NCBI RefSeq assembly: GCF_017302275.1
Contig: NZ_JAFLDR010000023.1
Coordinates: forward strand, 1 to 62,700
Length of the DNA: 62,700 nucleotides
DNA from: Sulfuritalea sp.
GTDB taxonomy: Bacteria; Pseudomonadota; Gammaproteobacteria; Burkholderiales; Rhodocyclaceae
Direction: 5' to 3'
Made by a program: the position numbers and the translations under genes. Shown piece after piece: positions 17,571 through 26,655 of this stretch (position 1 is its first letter; the number at the start of each line of letters is the position of its first letter). The notes below the pieces were generated by a model. The model saw only the letters and a program-made list of their open reading frames with translations, searched no databases and was not told the origin of the DNA.

Positions 17571-17791
17571 CGCATCGTGTAAAGAGTAGTCGCCGGATTT
17601 AAGGATGTCCTTGACAAGCTCGCCATGACATCGAGATTCTCACGCCGAGGATCATGCGCGGGAAGGTGTTCCAACCATTTTCGGCATATTTGCAAGGCCC
17701 CTTGTAGCAAATCTTTGTCGCCCCTTGATGTGCTATCAAATGTGGGGAGTGGACCGGAGGCTGCAACGATCGGTTTGTCACCAGGGAACAT
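17567..17791 (-). CDS. possible small hypothetical protein
   Basis: 74 aa, soluble. The middle part (LQGALQICRKWLEHLPAHDP) reads like an amphipathic helix. It sits between the PAS protein and the 63-aa frame with 21 nt and -4 nt spacing on the same strand. The ribosome site is weak. May be chance. Confidence 0.3.
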   Translation of the reverse strand: MFPGDKPIVAASGPLPTFDSTSRGDKDLLQGALQICRKWLEHLPAHDPRRENLDVMASLSRTSLNPATTLYTMR

Positions 17792-17812
17792 GACCTGCTC
17801 TCGAATCTCGGA

Positions 17813-18211
17813 TCAAGGACATGCTGTTTGTTTCGCCTGGCGCAAGCGGAGGGCGAACAATTCCCGACTGCTGGTCTGCGTCCGATGCATACTGAGTTCA
17901 ACGGCAAATGCGCGTCCATTCATGTCTGTCGCCTCAAATTCATGCCATTCACCGTCCGCACAGAGATATTCGAGGTACCTCGCGCCATAGCTCGGCGAAC
18001 TTCGTCCGCGAGACAGGCCCGCGATAAAATTGAAAATTGGCCTCCCGATCAAATTGAGCCGACTTGCCCCGAATATCTGCGCTGCCGTCGCTTTACAATC
18101 GCGGATTTGGCCGAAGCTATCCAATGTCATGGTGGCGAACCCAGCCCTGATCGCCAACGTCGCCGTGGGCAAGAACGCATCCTGTTTCTGCTCGGACCGA
18201 TGACGCGCCAT
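17813..18211 (-). CDS. single PAS-domain protein
   Basis: 132 aa. The start at 18211 is preferred because GGGAGAG lies 5 nt upstream; an ATG at 18271 has no such site. The region from TLDSFGQIRDCKATAAQIFG to the end matches a PAS fold, with typical LIGRPIFNFI and ...GEWHEFEATDMNG strands. There is no kinase, cyclase or DNA-binding output domain, so it must act by binding a partner. Bases 18212-18455 upstream hold no recognisable gene. Confidence 0.68.
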   Translation of the reverse strand: MARHRSEQKQDAFLPTATLAIRAGFATMTLDSFGQIRDCKATAAQIFGASRLNLIGRPIFNFIAGLSRGRSSPSYGARYLEYLCADGEWHEFEATDMNGRAFAVELSMHRTQTSSRELFALRLRQAKQTACP

Positions 18212-18455
18212 GGAGACTCTCCCGAACACGTCATTCCGGTCTTGTCGGTCCAGTTCGCAATCCATAATCACGCAGGAAGTCTAATCCGGCGACCCTGACG
18301 AGAAGATGGCTACTTGATTACCAATCCGTCACCGGAATGTCAGGGTAGGGGCGCCACGAACGCCTTGAATCACGGTGACTCCCAAAGCAGGGTCAGGATT
18401 GCGCTTCAGTCGCGACGATCTGCGTGAGGATGAAATACCGGCCAGGTCATCTAGG

Positions 18456-20765
18456 TCACAGCTTGACGCGATTCAGTCGTAGCGCATTGGTGACTACGGA
18501 TACCGAGCTCAATGCCATCGCGGCGCCGGCAAAGATCGGCGACAGCAGCAAACCGAACGCCGGGTAGAGCACCCCGGCGGCAACCGGGATCCCGAGTGCG
18601 TTGTAGCCAAAAGCGAACACCAGGTTCTGACGGATGTTGCGCATCGTGGCGCGCGACAGGACCGCGGCGCGCGCGATACCGCGCAGGTCGCCTTTGACCA
18701 GCGTCACTCCGGCGCTTTCCATGGCCACATCGGTGCCGGTGCCCATGGCGATGCCGACGTCCGCCTGTGCCAGTGCGGGTGCATCGTTGATGCCATCGCC
18801 GGCCATTGCGACCTTGCGCCCCTCGGCCTGCAAGCGCTTCACATGACCCGCCTTGTCCTCCGGCAGCACTTCGGCTAGCGCCTCGTCGATGCCGAGTTGC
18901 CGGGCGACGGCTGCAGCGGTGCTGCGCGAATCGCCGGTAAGCATCACGATGCGTACCCCCGCGCTCTTGAGCGTTGCAATCGCCTCAGACGTGCTCTCCT
19001 TGATCGGATCTGCGACGGCGGCAATTCCTGCGGCTGCGCCACCAATGGCGAAGAACACCACCGTTTTGGCTTCGGCTCGCCAGGCTTCCGCCCGTGCCTC
19101 CCACTGCTGCGTATCGACACCGCGTTGCTTGAGAAAACCCGAACTGCCGACCAGTACGCGCTTGCCATGAATATCGGCTTGCACGCCAAGGCCATTGATC
19201 GCATCGAATGCCTCGGCTTGCGGTGGCGCAAGGCCGCGCGCCTTGGCGCCCGCGACGATCGCGAGTCCTATCGGATGCTCCGAAAGCTGTTCCACTCCGG
19301 CGACGAGCGCGAGCGCTTCATCTTCTGGAATGCCATCGACGACAAAATCGGTCAGCGCGGGATGGCCGAGTGTCAAGGTGCCGGTCTTGTCCACCACCAG
19401 GGTGTCGATGTCACGCATGCGTTCAATCGCTTCGGCATTGCGGAACAGAATGCCGGCGCGCGCTCCTTGCCCCATGGCGACAGTCATCGAGATCGGCGTC
19501 GCAAGGCCGACGGCACACGGACAGGCGATGATCAAGACGGCAACGGCGTTCAAGAAGGCATAGGCCAACCTCGGCTCCGGACCGGCAAACCACCATACGA
19601 GCGCCGTGACGACGGCGATAGCCACGACAATCTGGACAAAGTAAGCCGCGATGACATCGGCAAGCCGCTGGATCGGTGCGCGTGTGCGCTGCGCCTCCGC
19701 CACCATATGAACGATGCGTGCCAGCAGCGTGTCCGCACCCACGCGCTCGGCACGGATCAGCAGTGATCCATTGCCGTTGACGGTGGCACCGGTAACCTTG
19801 TCGCCCGTGGCCTTGGCCACCGGCACCGGTTCCCCGGTGATCATGGACTCGTCGATGCGACTGCTGCCTTCGAGCACCGTGCCGTCCACCGGCACCTTCT
19901 CGCCTGGCTTGACGCGTAGCCGGTTGCCGACGGCGACAGTCTCCAGCGCAACCTGCTCCTCGCTACCGTCATCGCGCAACCGCCAAGCGAGGTTGGGTGC
20001 GAGTTTCAGCAATTGCTGAATCGCCTGGCTGGTCTGCCCCATCGCTCGCAATTGCAGGAAGTCACCCAGGATCACCAGCGTCACGATCACCGCCGCCGCT
20101 TCGAAGTAGGTTCCGACGGCACCGTCGTGTTCGCGGAACTCCGGCGGAAACAAACCGGGCATCAGCACCGCGGCAAGGCTGAACACATAGGCCAGGCCCA
20201 CGCCAAGTCCAATCAGCGTGTACATGTTGAGCGACCGCTGGACCAGCGAAAGCCAGAATTTGTGCAGGATCGGCCAACCGACCCAAAGCACGACTGGCGT
20301 GCCCAGCACGAACTCGACCCAGCCGCGTAACCGTGGCTGAAGACCGAACAAATCATGCAGACCGATCATCGGCGACATGGCGAGCACCACCAGCGGGATT
20401 GACAGCGCGACACCGATCCACAGCCGGTGCGCAAGGTCGCGCAACTCGGAGTCATCCGATGCTCCCGTGCCCGCGACGGGGACCAGGGCCATTCCGCATT
20501 TTGGGCAACTGCCGGGCTGCAGACTGCGAACCTCTGGATGCATTGGGCAGGTATATTCGGCGGCGCGCGGGATGCTGTCGAGCAGCGGGATCAGCGCCAT
20601 GCCGCACTTCGGACAACTGCCTGGGGCGTCGCGCACGATATCGGGGTGCATTGGGCAGGTGTAACGTGTGCCACTTGACGCCGCGGCGGCGTCCGGAGTC
20701 GTGAAACTCGCATGTGCATGAGCGTGCGCGTGCTCATGGTGCGAATGATTAATCTCGGCCTTCAT
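18456..20765 (-). CDS. copA: Cu+/Ag+ P1B-1 ATPase with tandem HMBD zinc-ribbon-like domains
   Basis: 769 aa. A His-rich N-terminus (7-17) is followed by two copies of the heavy-metal-binding motif YTCPMHP...GSCPKCGM (35-56 and 71-92) in place of classic HMA domains, as in SilP-like pumps. CPC is at 415-417, phospho-Asp 459 in DKTGT, and GEP (actuator) at 311-313. The last helices carry [13 protein letters not shown] and MALSSVSVV, the Cu/Ag-specific residues. It exports monovalent copper or silver from the cytoplasm. Its ATG overlaps the stop of the membrane protein gene upstream. Confidence 0.93.
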   Translation of the reverse strand: MKAEINHSHHEHAHAHAHASFTTPDAAAASSGTRYTCPMHPDIVRDAPGSCPKCGMALIPLLDSIPRAAEYTCPMHPEVRSLQPGSCPKCGMALVPVAGTGASDDSELRDLAHRLWIGVALSIPLVVLAMSPMIGLHDLFGLQPRLRGWVEFVLGTPVVLWVGWPILHKFWLSLVQRSLNMYTLIGLGVGLAYVFSLAAVLMPGLFPPEFREHDGAVGTYFEAAAVIVTLVILGDFLQLRAMGQTSQAIQQLLKLAPNLAWRLRDDGSEEQVALETVAVGNRLRVKPGEKVPVDGTVLEGSSRIDESMITGEPVPVAKATGDKVTGATVNGNGSLLIRAERVGADTLLARIVHMVAEAQRTRAPIQRLADVIAAYFVQIVVAIAVVTALVWWFAGPEPRLAYAFLNAVAVLIIACPCAVGLATPISMTVAMGQGARAGILFRNAEAIERMRDIDTLVVDKTGTLTLGHPALTDFVVDGIPEDEALALVAGVEQLSEHPIGLAIVAGAKARGLAPPQAEAFDAINGLGVQADIHGKRVLVGSSGFLKQRGVDTQQWEARAEAWRAEAKTVVFFAIGGAAAGIAAVADPIKESTSEAIATLKSAGVRIVMLTGDSRSTAAAVARQLGIDEALAEVLPEDKAGHVKRLQAEGRKVAMAGDGINDAPALAQADVGIAMGTGTDVAMESAGVTLVKGDLRGIARAAVLSRATMRNIRQNLVFAFGYNALGIPVAAGVLYPAFGLLLSPIFAGAAMALSSVSVVTNALRLNRVKL

Positions 20766-21271
20766 GGCGAACCTCTCTTGAAATCGTTTGTTTGAATTGT
20801 GGGTAGCGTTTCATGTCGGCCGAGCAGTCCCGGCCCCAGCGCGCGATAGACGGCCACCATCACGGGCGGCAAGACCAGCCACTGCAAGAGTGGCGAAAGA
20901 CCAATGCCGAAAACCAGCGGCATGTTCGTGGTATAGCCCCAGCTACCAGCGCGATAGACGTTGTACCACTCGCTCCATGCCGTATAGGCCATCGCGCCGG
21001 CCACGACGATTGCACAACCGCCCCATGGGCGCGATATCGGCCAGTCCTTGTCTCCAAGCATGACGACTGCCAGCGCAAACATCGCGAGCGCAATCACGAC
21101 ATCGCCCAGGGTGCAATGAAACAGCGCCCATGCGACACTCAAACCATCCGCCGACGCCCACAGCGTGTATAGCCTGACGTGGGCGATTTCCCAGGCCAGA
21201 TTCAAGGCAAAGGCAAGCGCCGACCACAGACCTGCCCGTGCCATATCGCGGGGTGTCGTTATCGTAGTCAC
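20762..21271 (-). CDS. inner-membrane protein coupled to the copper ATPase
   Basis: 169 aa with four to five hydrophobic helices and Trp-rich loops ([16 protein letters not shown]). The stop overlaps the ATPase start by 4 nt (ATGA), so translation is probably coupled. I recognise no named family. A role beside the Cu/Ag pump is inferred from coupling. Confidence 0.7.
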   Translation of the reverse strand: MTTITTPRDMARAGLWSALAFALNLAWEIAHVRLYTLWASADGLSVAWALFHCTLGDVVIALAMFALAVVMLGDKDWPISRPWGGCAIVVAGAMAYTAWSEWYNVYRAGSWGYTTNMPLVFGIGLSPLLQWLVLPPVMVAVYRALGPGLLGRHETLPTIQTNDFKRGSP

Positions 21272-21375
21272 AATCTATACAGGTCGGTCGGCCAAGGCCG
21301 CGTTGAGCGGCACGGCGCAGCCGCATACGATCTGCGCATCATGTTCGCGCTGCCCAGGCGCCATCAATGTCCGCT

Positions 21376-21828
21376 TTACTTGGCGGGCATCGACCCCATG
21401 GCCTGATCGCGCTGCATCATCTGCTCCATCATCATTTGCATCATGTCCATGCGCTTCTCCATCATTTCGTGGTGCTGCATCATGTCGCCCCCCATCATGG
21501 CGCCTTTCTTGTCGCCCATCTTCATGCTGCCGTGATCGCCTGCGCCCATCATCATCGGGCCACCCATGCCGCGCATCATCTTCATGTTTTCCTGCATCGC
21601 CTGCATGTGCGCCTGCATCAGCTTCTGGCGTTCCGTCGGATCCGTCGTCTTGTGGATCTTGTCCATCTGCGCCTGCATCGCCTTCATTTTTTCCTGCATC
21701 TTGGGCATTTGCTTGTCCATGTCCATGCTCATCGCCGGCTTGGCCGGTGCAGCTTTGTCCTGAGCCGCCAGGATAGGCATCGACAAGGTGGAACCAACGA
21801 TTGCAGCAACAAGTATTGAGGTTTTGAT
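21376..21828 (-). CDS. Met-rich periplasmic protein, apparent ATC start
   Basis: 150 aa. About a fifth of the residues are Met, in MxxM patterns such as MMEKRMDMMQMMMEQMMQR, with some His. This resembles Cu(I)/Ag(I)-chelating secreted proteins. From ATC at 21828 the frame reads KTSILVAAIVGSTL then SMPILAAQ, a complete signal peptide, with GAAGGAAG 6 nt upstream. No in-frame ATG, GTG or CTG exists before the TGA stop at 21843-21841. A TTG start at 21786 is possible but would delete most of the signal peptide. It lies 104 nt upstream of the membrane protein/copA pair. Confidence 0.72.
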   Translation of the reverse strand: MKTSILVAAIVGSTLSMPILAAQDKAAPAKPAMSMDMDKQMPKMQEKMKAMQAQMDKIHKTTDPTERQKLMQAHMQAMQENMKMMRGMGGPMMMGAGDHGSMKMGDKKGAMMGGDMMQHHEMMEKRMDMMQMMMEQMMQRDQAMGSMPAK

Positions 21829-22091
21829 AGGGATCTTCCTTCAGAGTTGAATAACGTGATGCCAACATTCCTGGCGACTGCCAATCGCCAAGGCTTGCGC
21901 CATCGGCCCCGGTTCTCGCTGACGGAGTCCGTATGGCCAATTGCGAGAACGTCTCTTTTAGATGCAAGTTCAATCACGGTCTGTACGCTGCCGCACAAGG
22001 CGGTTCCATGGCTTGTTGTCGCGCCCGACGCAAGGCATTGGTACGAGTGTTCATGTCGGTGCTGGGAGTCCGCTTCGTTCGCGGCTATGCC

Positions 22092-22487
22092 TTAGCGGAT
22101 ACCTGCTTTTTTCTGTTCAGCACGCACATAGGCCGTGATGTGCGCCACGTCATCGGGCGTAACCTGGGGCACTGGCGCCATGTCGCCAAACTGCCAGTGA
22201 TGGGCGCGCACGCCGTTCTTGACCGCGAGTTGAAACGCAATGTCGGCGTGGTGCGATGGCTCATAGATACGATGCAGGAGCGGCGGTCCCTTGTCCGACC
22301 CTTGCAGCGCAACGCCGTGGCACGAAGCGCAGTGCGTTCCGAATAGCTTCTTGCCGACTGCCGGATTGGGCATCAGGCCGGGGCTGGGCTTGGGCACCTG
22401 CCAGCCCTGGGCCTGTACCACCAGGCTGGGCAGGCTGAAGGCAGCGATCAGTCCTGCCACGCGCAATCGCCTACGAATTCTCGGCAT
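22092..22487 (-). CDS. periplasmic monohaem cytochrome c
   Basis: 131 aa from the ATG at 22487, which has AGGAGGGAG just upstream and overlaps the DUF2933 gene by 17 nt. A signal peptide (basic RIRRRL, then a hydrophobic core) is followed by haem site CASCH and a distal Met in GDMAPVP, a class I cytochrome c layout. Similar small cytochromes accompany copper-resistance clusters, perhaps in electron transfer or Cu(I) oxidation; that role is inferred. Confidence 0.8.
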   Translation of the reverse strand: MPRIRRRLRVAGLIAAFSLPSLVVQAQGWQVPKPSPGLMPNPAVGKKLFGTHCASCHGVALQGSDKGPPLLHRIYEPSHHADIAFQLAVKNGVRAHHWQFGDMAPVPQVTPDDVAHITAYVRAEQKKAGIR

Positions 22488-22707
22488 TGCTCCCTCCTGT
22501 CTTGCCGTGTCCGCCATGCCCACCGTGACCGAAGAAATGCATCAGCGGGCACAGCAGAAGCAGTAGATAGATCCATCTTCCGGTCAGATGCTCCCAATGC
22601 TCACGAATCACAAAGAAAAGCACGATGACTGCGATCATGGCAATGACGACGCTCCCTCGGGATCGATACCACGGCTCGGGATGGTGATGGCTGGCTTCTG
22701 GATTCAT
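22471..22707 (-). CDS. DUF2933 small membrane protein
   Basis: 78 aa. A His-containing N-terminus (SHHHPEPW), two hydrophobic segments (about 19-36 and 45-59) and a Gly/His tail HGGHGGHGK match DUF2933, often found in copper islands. It overlaps the cytochrome start. Bases 22704-22860 upstream encode a poorly supported frame (last 38 residues from about 22820) with an ATGA overlap, left unannotated. Confidence 0.72.
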   Translation of the reverse strand: MNPEASHHHPEPWYRSRGSVVIAMIAVIVLFFVIREHWEHLTGRWIYLLLLLCPLMHFFGHGGHGGHGKTGGSNAENS

Positions 22708-22860
22708 GGGTTGCTTTCTCGTTTTTGATTACTGCCGGGAGGCGGTGCGGAACAGCAGGCCGCAGGTTTTGCCGTGGCGTGTGCCTTGGCGTTTTCCTCG
22801 CGCCAAGCGCGGAATGCCATCCGCCAACGGTGGGCAGCACTCCGTAGTTTTCGGACGAGG

Positions 22861-22986
22861 TCAGTGGGAGTGGCCACCGCTTGACCCGCTGCTGGAACCA
22901 CTGCCGGAATAAGCTCCGCTAGTGACGCAGCCTCCCAGCAACACCGTGAGCAACGCTGCCGCAACCAGCCACATCTTCTTCGACAT
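22861..22986 (-). CDS. 41-aa lipoprotein
   Basis: ATG at 22986 with GGAG 7 nt upstream. It reads MSKKMWLVAAALLTVLLGGC, a textbook lipobox with Cys 20, then a Ser/Gly-rich tail ending GGHSH. It is very short but has all the features of a real lipoprotein. It sits between the RND-linked lipoprotein and the DUF2933/cytochrome genes on the same strand. Possibly a metal-binding tether through its terminal His. Confidence 0.65.
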   Translation of the reverse strand: MSKKMWLVAAALLTVLLGGCVTSGAYSGSGSSSGSSGGHSH

Positions 22987-23043
22987 CACTTTCTCCGCGA
23001 GTTGAACAATGGTTTGGTGCTCGGCTTTCCTCACCTGACGACT

Positions 23044-23463
23044 TCAATCGAAACGAACTTGATATTCCTTTCCTGACTGGTCCTGACAGATGCCTTGAGG
23101 TGGTTTGCCCGCTCCCCATGTCAGGCGACACGACAATTCGGCCCCGTCCTGCGCTCTTGGTACAGGCTCTGCCGAATAGACTTCATGGCTCCGGTCGTGC
23201 CCGGCGAAGATTCGATCCCAATGCTTGGGATCGGTGCCCTTGTAGCGACGTTGAAGTTCGGCCAGATTGGTGTGGCGGTGAATCTCGAATCCCTCTGCGG
23301 TGTAGGGTCGATCTCCGATCGTCAGGGTGAGGCGCCGAGGATTCTCGTGGATGAACTCACCGCGGACCAATGCCGGCGAAGAGTCGGCCTGCAACTGGTG
23401 CAAATGAGGAGCACAGCCGGCGACAACGGCGGCACCGGCAACAATCAAACCTGTCTTGAACAT
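23044..23463 (-). CDS. RND-linked lipoprotein, paralogue of the 3.3-3.7 kb protein
   Basis: 139 aa with lipobox VVAGC (Cys about 17). Shared with the 3292-3729 protein are NLAELQRRYKGTDPKHWDRI and VYSAEPVPRAQDGAELSC, plus a FIHENP/FRHEGP strand. It starts 20 nt after cusA on the same strand, the same position relative to the pump as its paralogue. The function is unknown. Confidence 0.78.
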   Translation of the reverse strand: MFKTGLIVAGAAVVAGCAPHLHQLQADSSPALVRGEFIHENPRRLTLTIGDRPYTAEGFEIHRHTNLAELQRRYKGTDPKHWDRIFAGHDRSHEVYSAEPVPRAQDGAELSCRLTWGAGKPPQGICQDQSGKEYQVRFD

Positions 23464-23483
23464 GATGTCTCCTTCATGATTTC

Positions 23484-26400
23484 TTATCGATCAGCTCCGA
23501 TAACTGCTACCCCTTCGCTACCGCGCTTCAAGCGCCATTCCTTGACCAGCGCATAGATCGCCGGAATCACGGCCAGCGTCAGCACCGTCGACGAAATCAT
23601 GCCGCCGACCATCGGAGCGGCAATCCGGCTCATGACTTCCGATCCGGTTCCGGTACCCCACATGATGGGCAGCAGGCCGGCCATGATCGCCACGACGGTC
23701 ATCATCTTCGGTCGAACGCGCTCCACCGCGCCTTCCATCACAGCCGCATACAGGTCCTCAGCGCCCGGTTGCCGTCCCGCCAGCGCCGACTTTTTCTTCA
23801 CCGCTTCCCACGCATGATCGAGGTAGATCAGCATGACGACACCCGTCTCGGCCGCCACTCCGGCCAGCGCGATGAAGCCGACTGCCACCGCCACCGACAG
23901 GTTGTAGTTGAGCAGCCACATCAACCAGACTCCGCCGACCAGCGCAAAGGGCACCGAAAGCATGACAATGAAGGTCTCGGTCAGACGCTTGAAGTTGAGG
24001 TAGAGCAGCAGGAAGATCGACAACAGAGTCACCGGGATTACGACCTTCATTTTTTCAATGGCCCGCTCCATGTACTCGAACTGACCGCTCCATGTGACGT
24101 AATAGCCGGGCGGGAACTTGACGTTTTCCGCCACGGCCTTCTTTGCGTCGGCGACATAGCCGCCGATGTCCCGGTCGCGGATGTCGACGTAGATGTAAGC
24201 GGAAAGCAGCGCATTCTCGGTACGGATCGACGGCGCCCCCTTGGCCACCTCCACTTTCGCCAGCTGCCCCAGGGGGATCATTGCCCCCGCCATGGTCGGC
24301 ACCAGCACCTCGCGGGCGATCTGCTCCGGATCGGAGCGCAGCTCGCGCGGATAACGCACCTGTACGCCGAAACGCTCGCGGCCCTCGACCGTGGTGGTCA
24401 CCATCTCGCCGCCCAGCGCCGTACCGATCACGTCCTGAAGATCGCCAATTGCCAGACCATAGCGAGCCAGTTGCTCGCGGTCCGGTTTGATATTGATATA
24501 GAAGCCGCCGGTAATGCGCTCGGCAAAGGCGCTGGTGGTGCCGGGAACGGCTTTCACGGCAGCTTCGATCTGCTTGGCCAGCTTCTCCATCTCGGCCAGA
24601 TCCTTGCCGAAAACCTTGATGCCGATCGGCGTGCGAATACCGGTGGACAGCATGTCGATGCGCGCCTTGATCGGCATGGTCCAGGCGTTGGCGACGCCGG
24701 GGAATTGCATCGCCTTGTCGAGTTCGGCAATCAACTTGTCGGTGGTCATCCCGGGGCGCCATTCTGATTCCGGTTTGAGATTGATCACCGTCTCGAACAT
24801 TTCGGTCGGTGCCGGGTCGGTCGCCGTGTTGGCGCGACCGGCCTTGCCGTAGACCGAACTGACCTCGGGAAAGCTCTTGATGATCTTGTTCTGCGTCTGC
24901 ATGAGCTCCGCTGCCTTGGTGATCGACATGCCCGGCAGGGAGGCCGGCATGTAGAGCAGGGTTCCCTCATTCAACGTCGGCATGAACTCGGAACCGAGCT
25001 TTGTGGCCGGATAGATCGAGACGCCAAGGGCCAGCAACGCCAGCGCGATGGTCATCTTCTTCCAGCGCATCACGCCGGCGATGATTGGCCGATAGACCCA
25101 GATTAGGAAACGATTCACCGGGTTCTTCGCTTCCGGCATGATCTTGCCGCGAATGAACAACATCATCAGCACCGGCACCAGCGTGATCGACAGCAGCGCC
25201 GCGCCGGCCATGGAGAATGTCTTGGTGTAGGCCAGCGGCGAGAACAGCCGGCCCTCCTGGCCTTCCAGGCTGAACACCGGCAGGAAGGAGACCGTGATGA
25301 TCAGCAGCGAGAAAAACAGCGCCGGTCCGACCTCCTTACAGGCGGCGAGCATGGCATCGGCACGATCTTTGGCCGAGTGGCCTTCCGGCAGGCGCTCCAG
25401 GTGCTTGTGCGCGTTTTCGATCATGACAATGGCGGCGTCGATCATGGCGCCGATGGCGATGGCGATGCCGCCCAGACTCATCAGGTTGGAGTTCATGCCC
25501 AGCGAGCGCATGGCGATGAAGGCAATCAGTACCCCGACCGGCAGCATCAGGATGGCGACCAGGGCGCTCCTGACATGCAGCAGGAAGACGATGCAGACCA
25601 GAGCAACGATGATCGATTCCTCAAGCAGTGTCCGCTTGAGGGTGTCGATCGCGCGGTGGATCAGCTCCGAGCGGTCATACACAGTTTCCACCGTCACCCC
25701 CGCAGGCAAGCCGGGGCCGATTTCAGCGATCTTGGCTTTCAGGTTATGGATGACTTCCAGTGCGTTCTGACCATAGCGGGCCATGGCAATGCCCGACACC
25801 ACTTCGCCCTCGCCATTGAGCTCCGTCAGGCCGCGCCGCTCGTCTGGCGCCAGCTCAACGCGGGCGATGTCGCGAATCAGTACCGGCGTTCCCTTCTCGC
25901 TCTTGACGACCAGCATCTCGATGTCGCCACGGCCGGTGAGATAGCCCTCGCCACGCACCATGTACTCGGTCTCGGCCATCTCGACCACGCGGCCGCCGAC
26001 GTCGCGGTTGGAATCGCGGATCACCTGCGCCACTTTCATCAGCGGAATGCCGTAGGCGCGCAATTTCACCGGATCGACCGTGACCTGATAGGTCTGGACG
26101 AAGCCGCCAATCGAGGCCACTTCGGCAACACCGTGCGCCTTGGTCAGCTGGTAGCGCAGATACCAGTCCTGGATGGTGCGCAACTCAGCCAGCGTCTTGT
26201 CCTTGGCAAGCAGCGCGTACTGATAGACCCAGCCGACCCCGGTGGCATCCGGTCCAAGCGAGGGCGTGACGCCCTTTGGCATGCGCCCGGCAGCGAAGTT
26301 GAGGTATTCCAGAACCCGCGAGCGCGCCCAGTAGATGTCGGTGCCATCCTCGAAAATGATGTAGACAAAGGACGCGCCAAAGAAGGAAAAGCCGCGCACC

Positions 26401-26642
26401 ACCTTGGATTTCGGCACCGAGAGCATGGCCGTGGTGAGCGGATAGGTGACCTGGTCTTCGACCACCTGCGGCGCCTGGCCGGGGTATTCCGTATAGACGA
26501 TGACCTGCACGTCCGACAGATCCGGCAGCGCGTCGATCGGCGTGCGTAGTACGGCATAAATGCCGGCGATCGTGACGAACAGCGTGGCGAGCAGGACCAG
26601 GAAGCGGTTCCTGCCCGACCATTCAATGATATTGGCCAGCAT
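23484..26642 (-). CDS. cusA: CusA-type Cu(I)/Ag(I) RND inner-membrane pump
   Basis: 1052 aa. TM4 contains AIGAMIDAAIVMIENAHK (about 397-413), the exact HME4 (monovalent) signature. The three Met that bind Cu/Ag in E. coli CusA are matched: LLYMP (565), PTEMFET and RIDMLSTG. It expels Cu+/Ag+ from periplasm or cytoplasm through CusC. It lies 13 nt after cusB. Confidence 0.95.
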   Translation of the reverse strand: MLANIIEWSGRNRFLVLLATLFVTIAGIYAVLRTPIDALPDLSDVQVIVYTEYPGQAPQVVEDQVTYPLTTAMLSVPKSKVVRGFSFFGASFVYIIFEDGTDIYWARSRVLEYLNFAAGRMPKGVTPSLGPDATGVGWVYQYALLAKDKTLAELRTIQDWYLRYQLTKAHGVAEVASIGGFVQTYQVTVDPVKLRAYGIPLMKVAQVIRDSNRDVGGRVVEMAETEYMVRGEGYLTGRGDIEMLVVKSEKGTPVLIRDIARVELAPDERRGLTELNGEGEVVSGIAMARYGQNALEVIHNLKAKIAEIGPGLPAGVTVETVYDRSELIHRAIDTLKRTLLEESIIVALVCIVFLLHVRSALVAILMLPVGVLIAFIAMRSLGMNSNLMSLGGIAIAIGAMIDAAIVMIENAHKHLERLPEGHSAKDRADAMLAACKEVGPALFFSLLIITVSFLPVFSLEGQEGRLFSPLAYTKTFSMAGAALLSITLVPVLMMLFIRGKIMPEAKNPVNRFLIWVYRPIIAGVMRWKKMTIALALLALGVSIYPATKLGSEFMPTLNEGTLLYMPASLPGMSITKAAELMQTQNKIIKSFPEVSSVYGKAGRANTATDPAPTEMFETVINLKPESEWRPGMTTDKLIAELDKAMQFPGVANAWTMPIKARIDMLSTGIRTPIGIKVFGKDLAEMEKLAKQIEAAVKAVPGTTSAFAERITGGFYINIKPDREQLARYGLAIGDLQDVIGTALGGEMVTTTVEGRERFGVQVRYPRELRSDPEQIAREVLVPTMAGAMIPLGQLAKVEVAKGAPSIRTENALLSAYIYVDIRDRDIGGYVADAKKAVAENVKFPPGYYVTWSGQFEYMERAIEKMKVVIPVTLLSIFLLLYLNFKRLTETFIVMLSVPFALVGGVWLMWLLNYNLSVAVAVGFIALAGVAAETGVVMLIYLDHAWEAVKKKSALAGRQPGAEDLYAAVMEGAVERVRPKMMTVVAIMAGLLPIMWGTGTGSEVMSRIAAPMVGGMISSTVLTLAVIPAIYALVKEWRLKRGSEGVAVIGADR

Positions 26643-26655
26643 GGCGTTCCCCGCT

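Noticed and set aside
17599-17919. 106-codon minus-strand frame
   Set aside because: Overlaps both the PAS gene and the 74-aa frame; no features of a protein family.
21367-21819. His-rich plus-strand frame that looks like a metal-binding protein
   Set aside because: Its His codons (CAT) are the reverse of the many ATG codons of the Met-rich gene; no start context or signal peptide.
22704-22964. 86-codon minus-strand frame upstream of DUF2933
   Set aside because: Its first half overlaps the 41-aa lipoprotein in another frame. Only the last 38 residues could be real, supported by an ATGA overlap alone.
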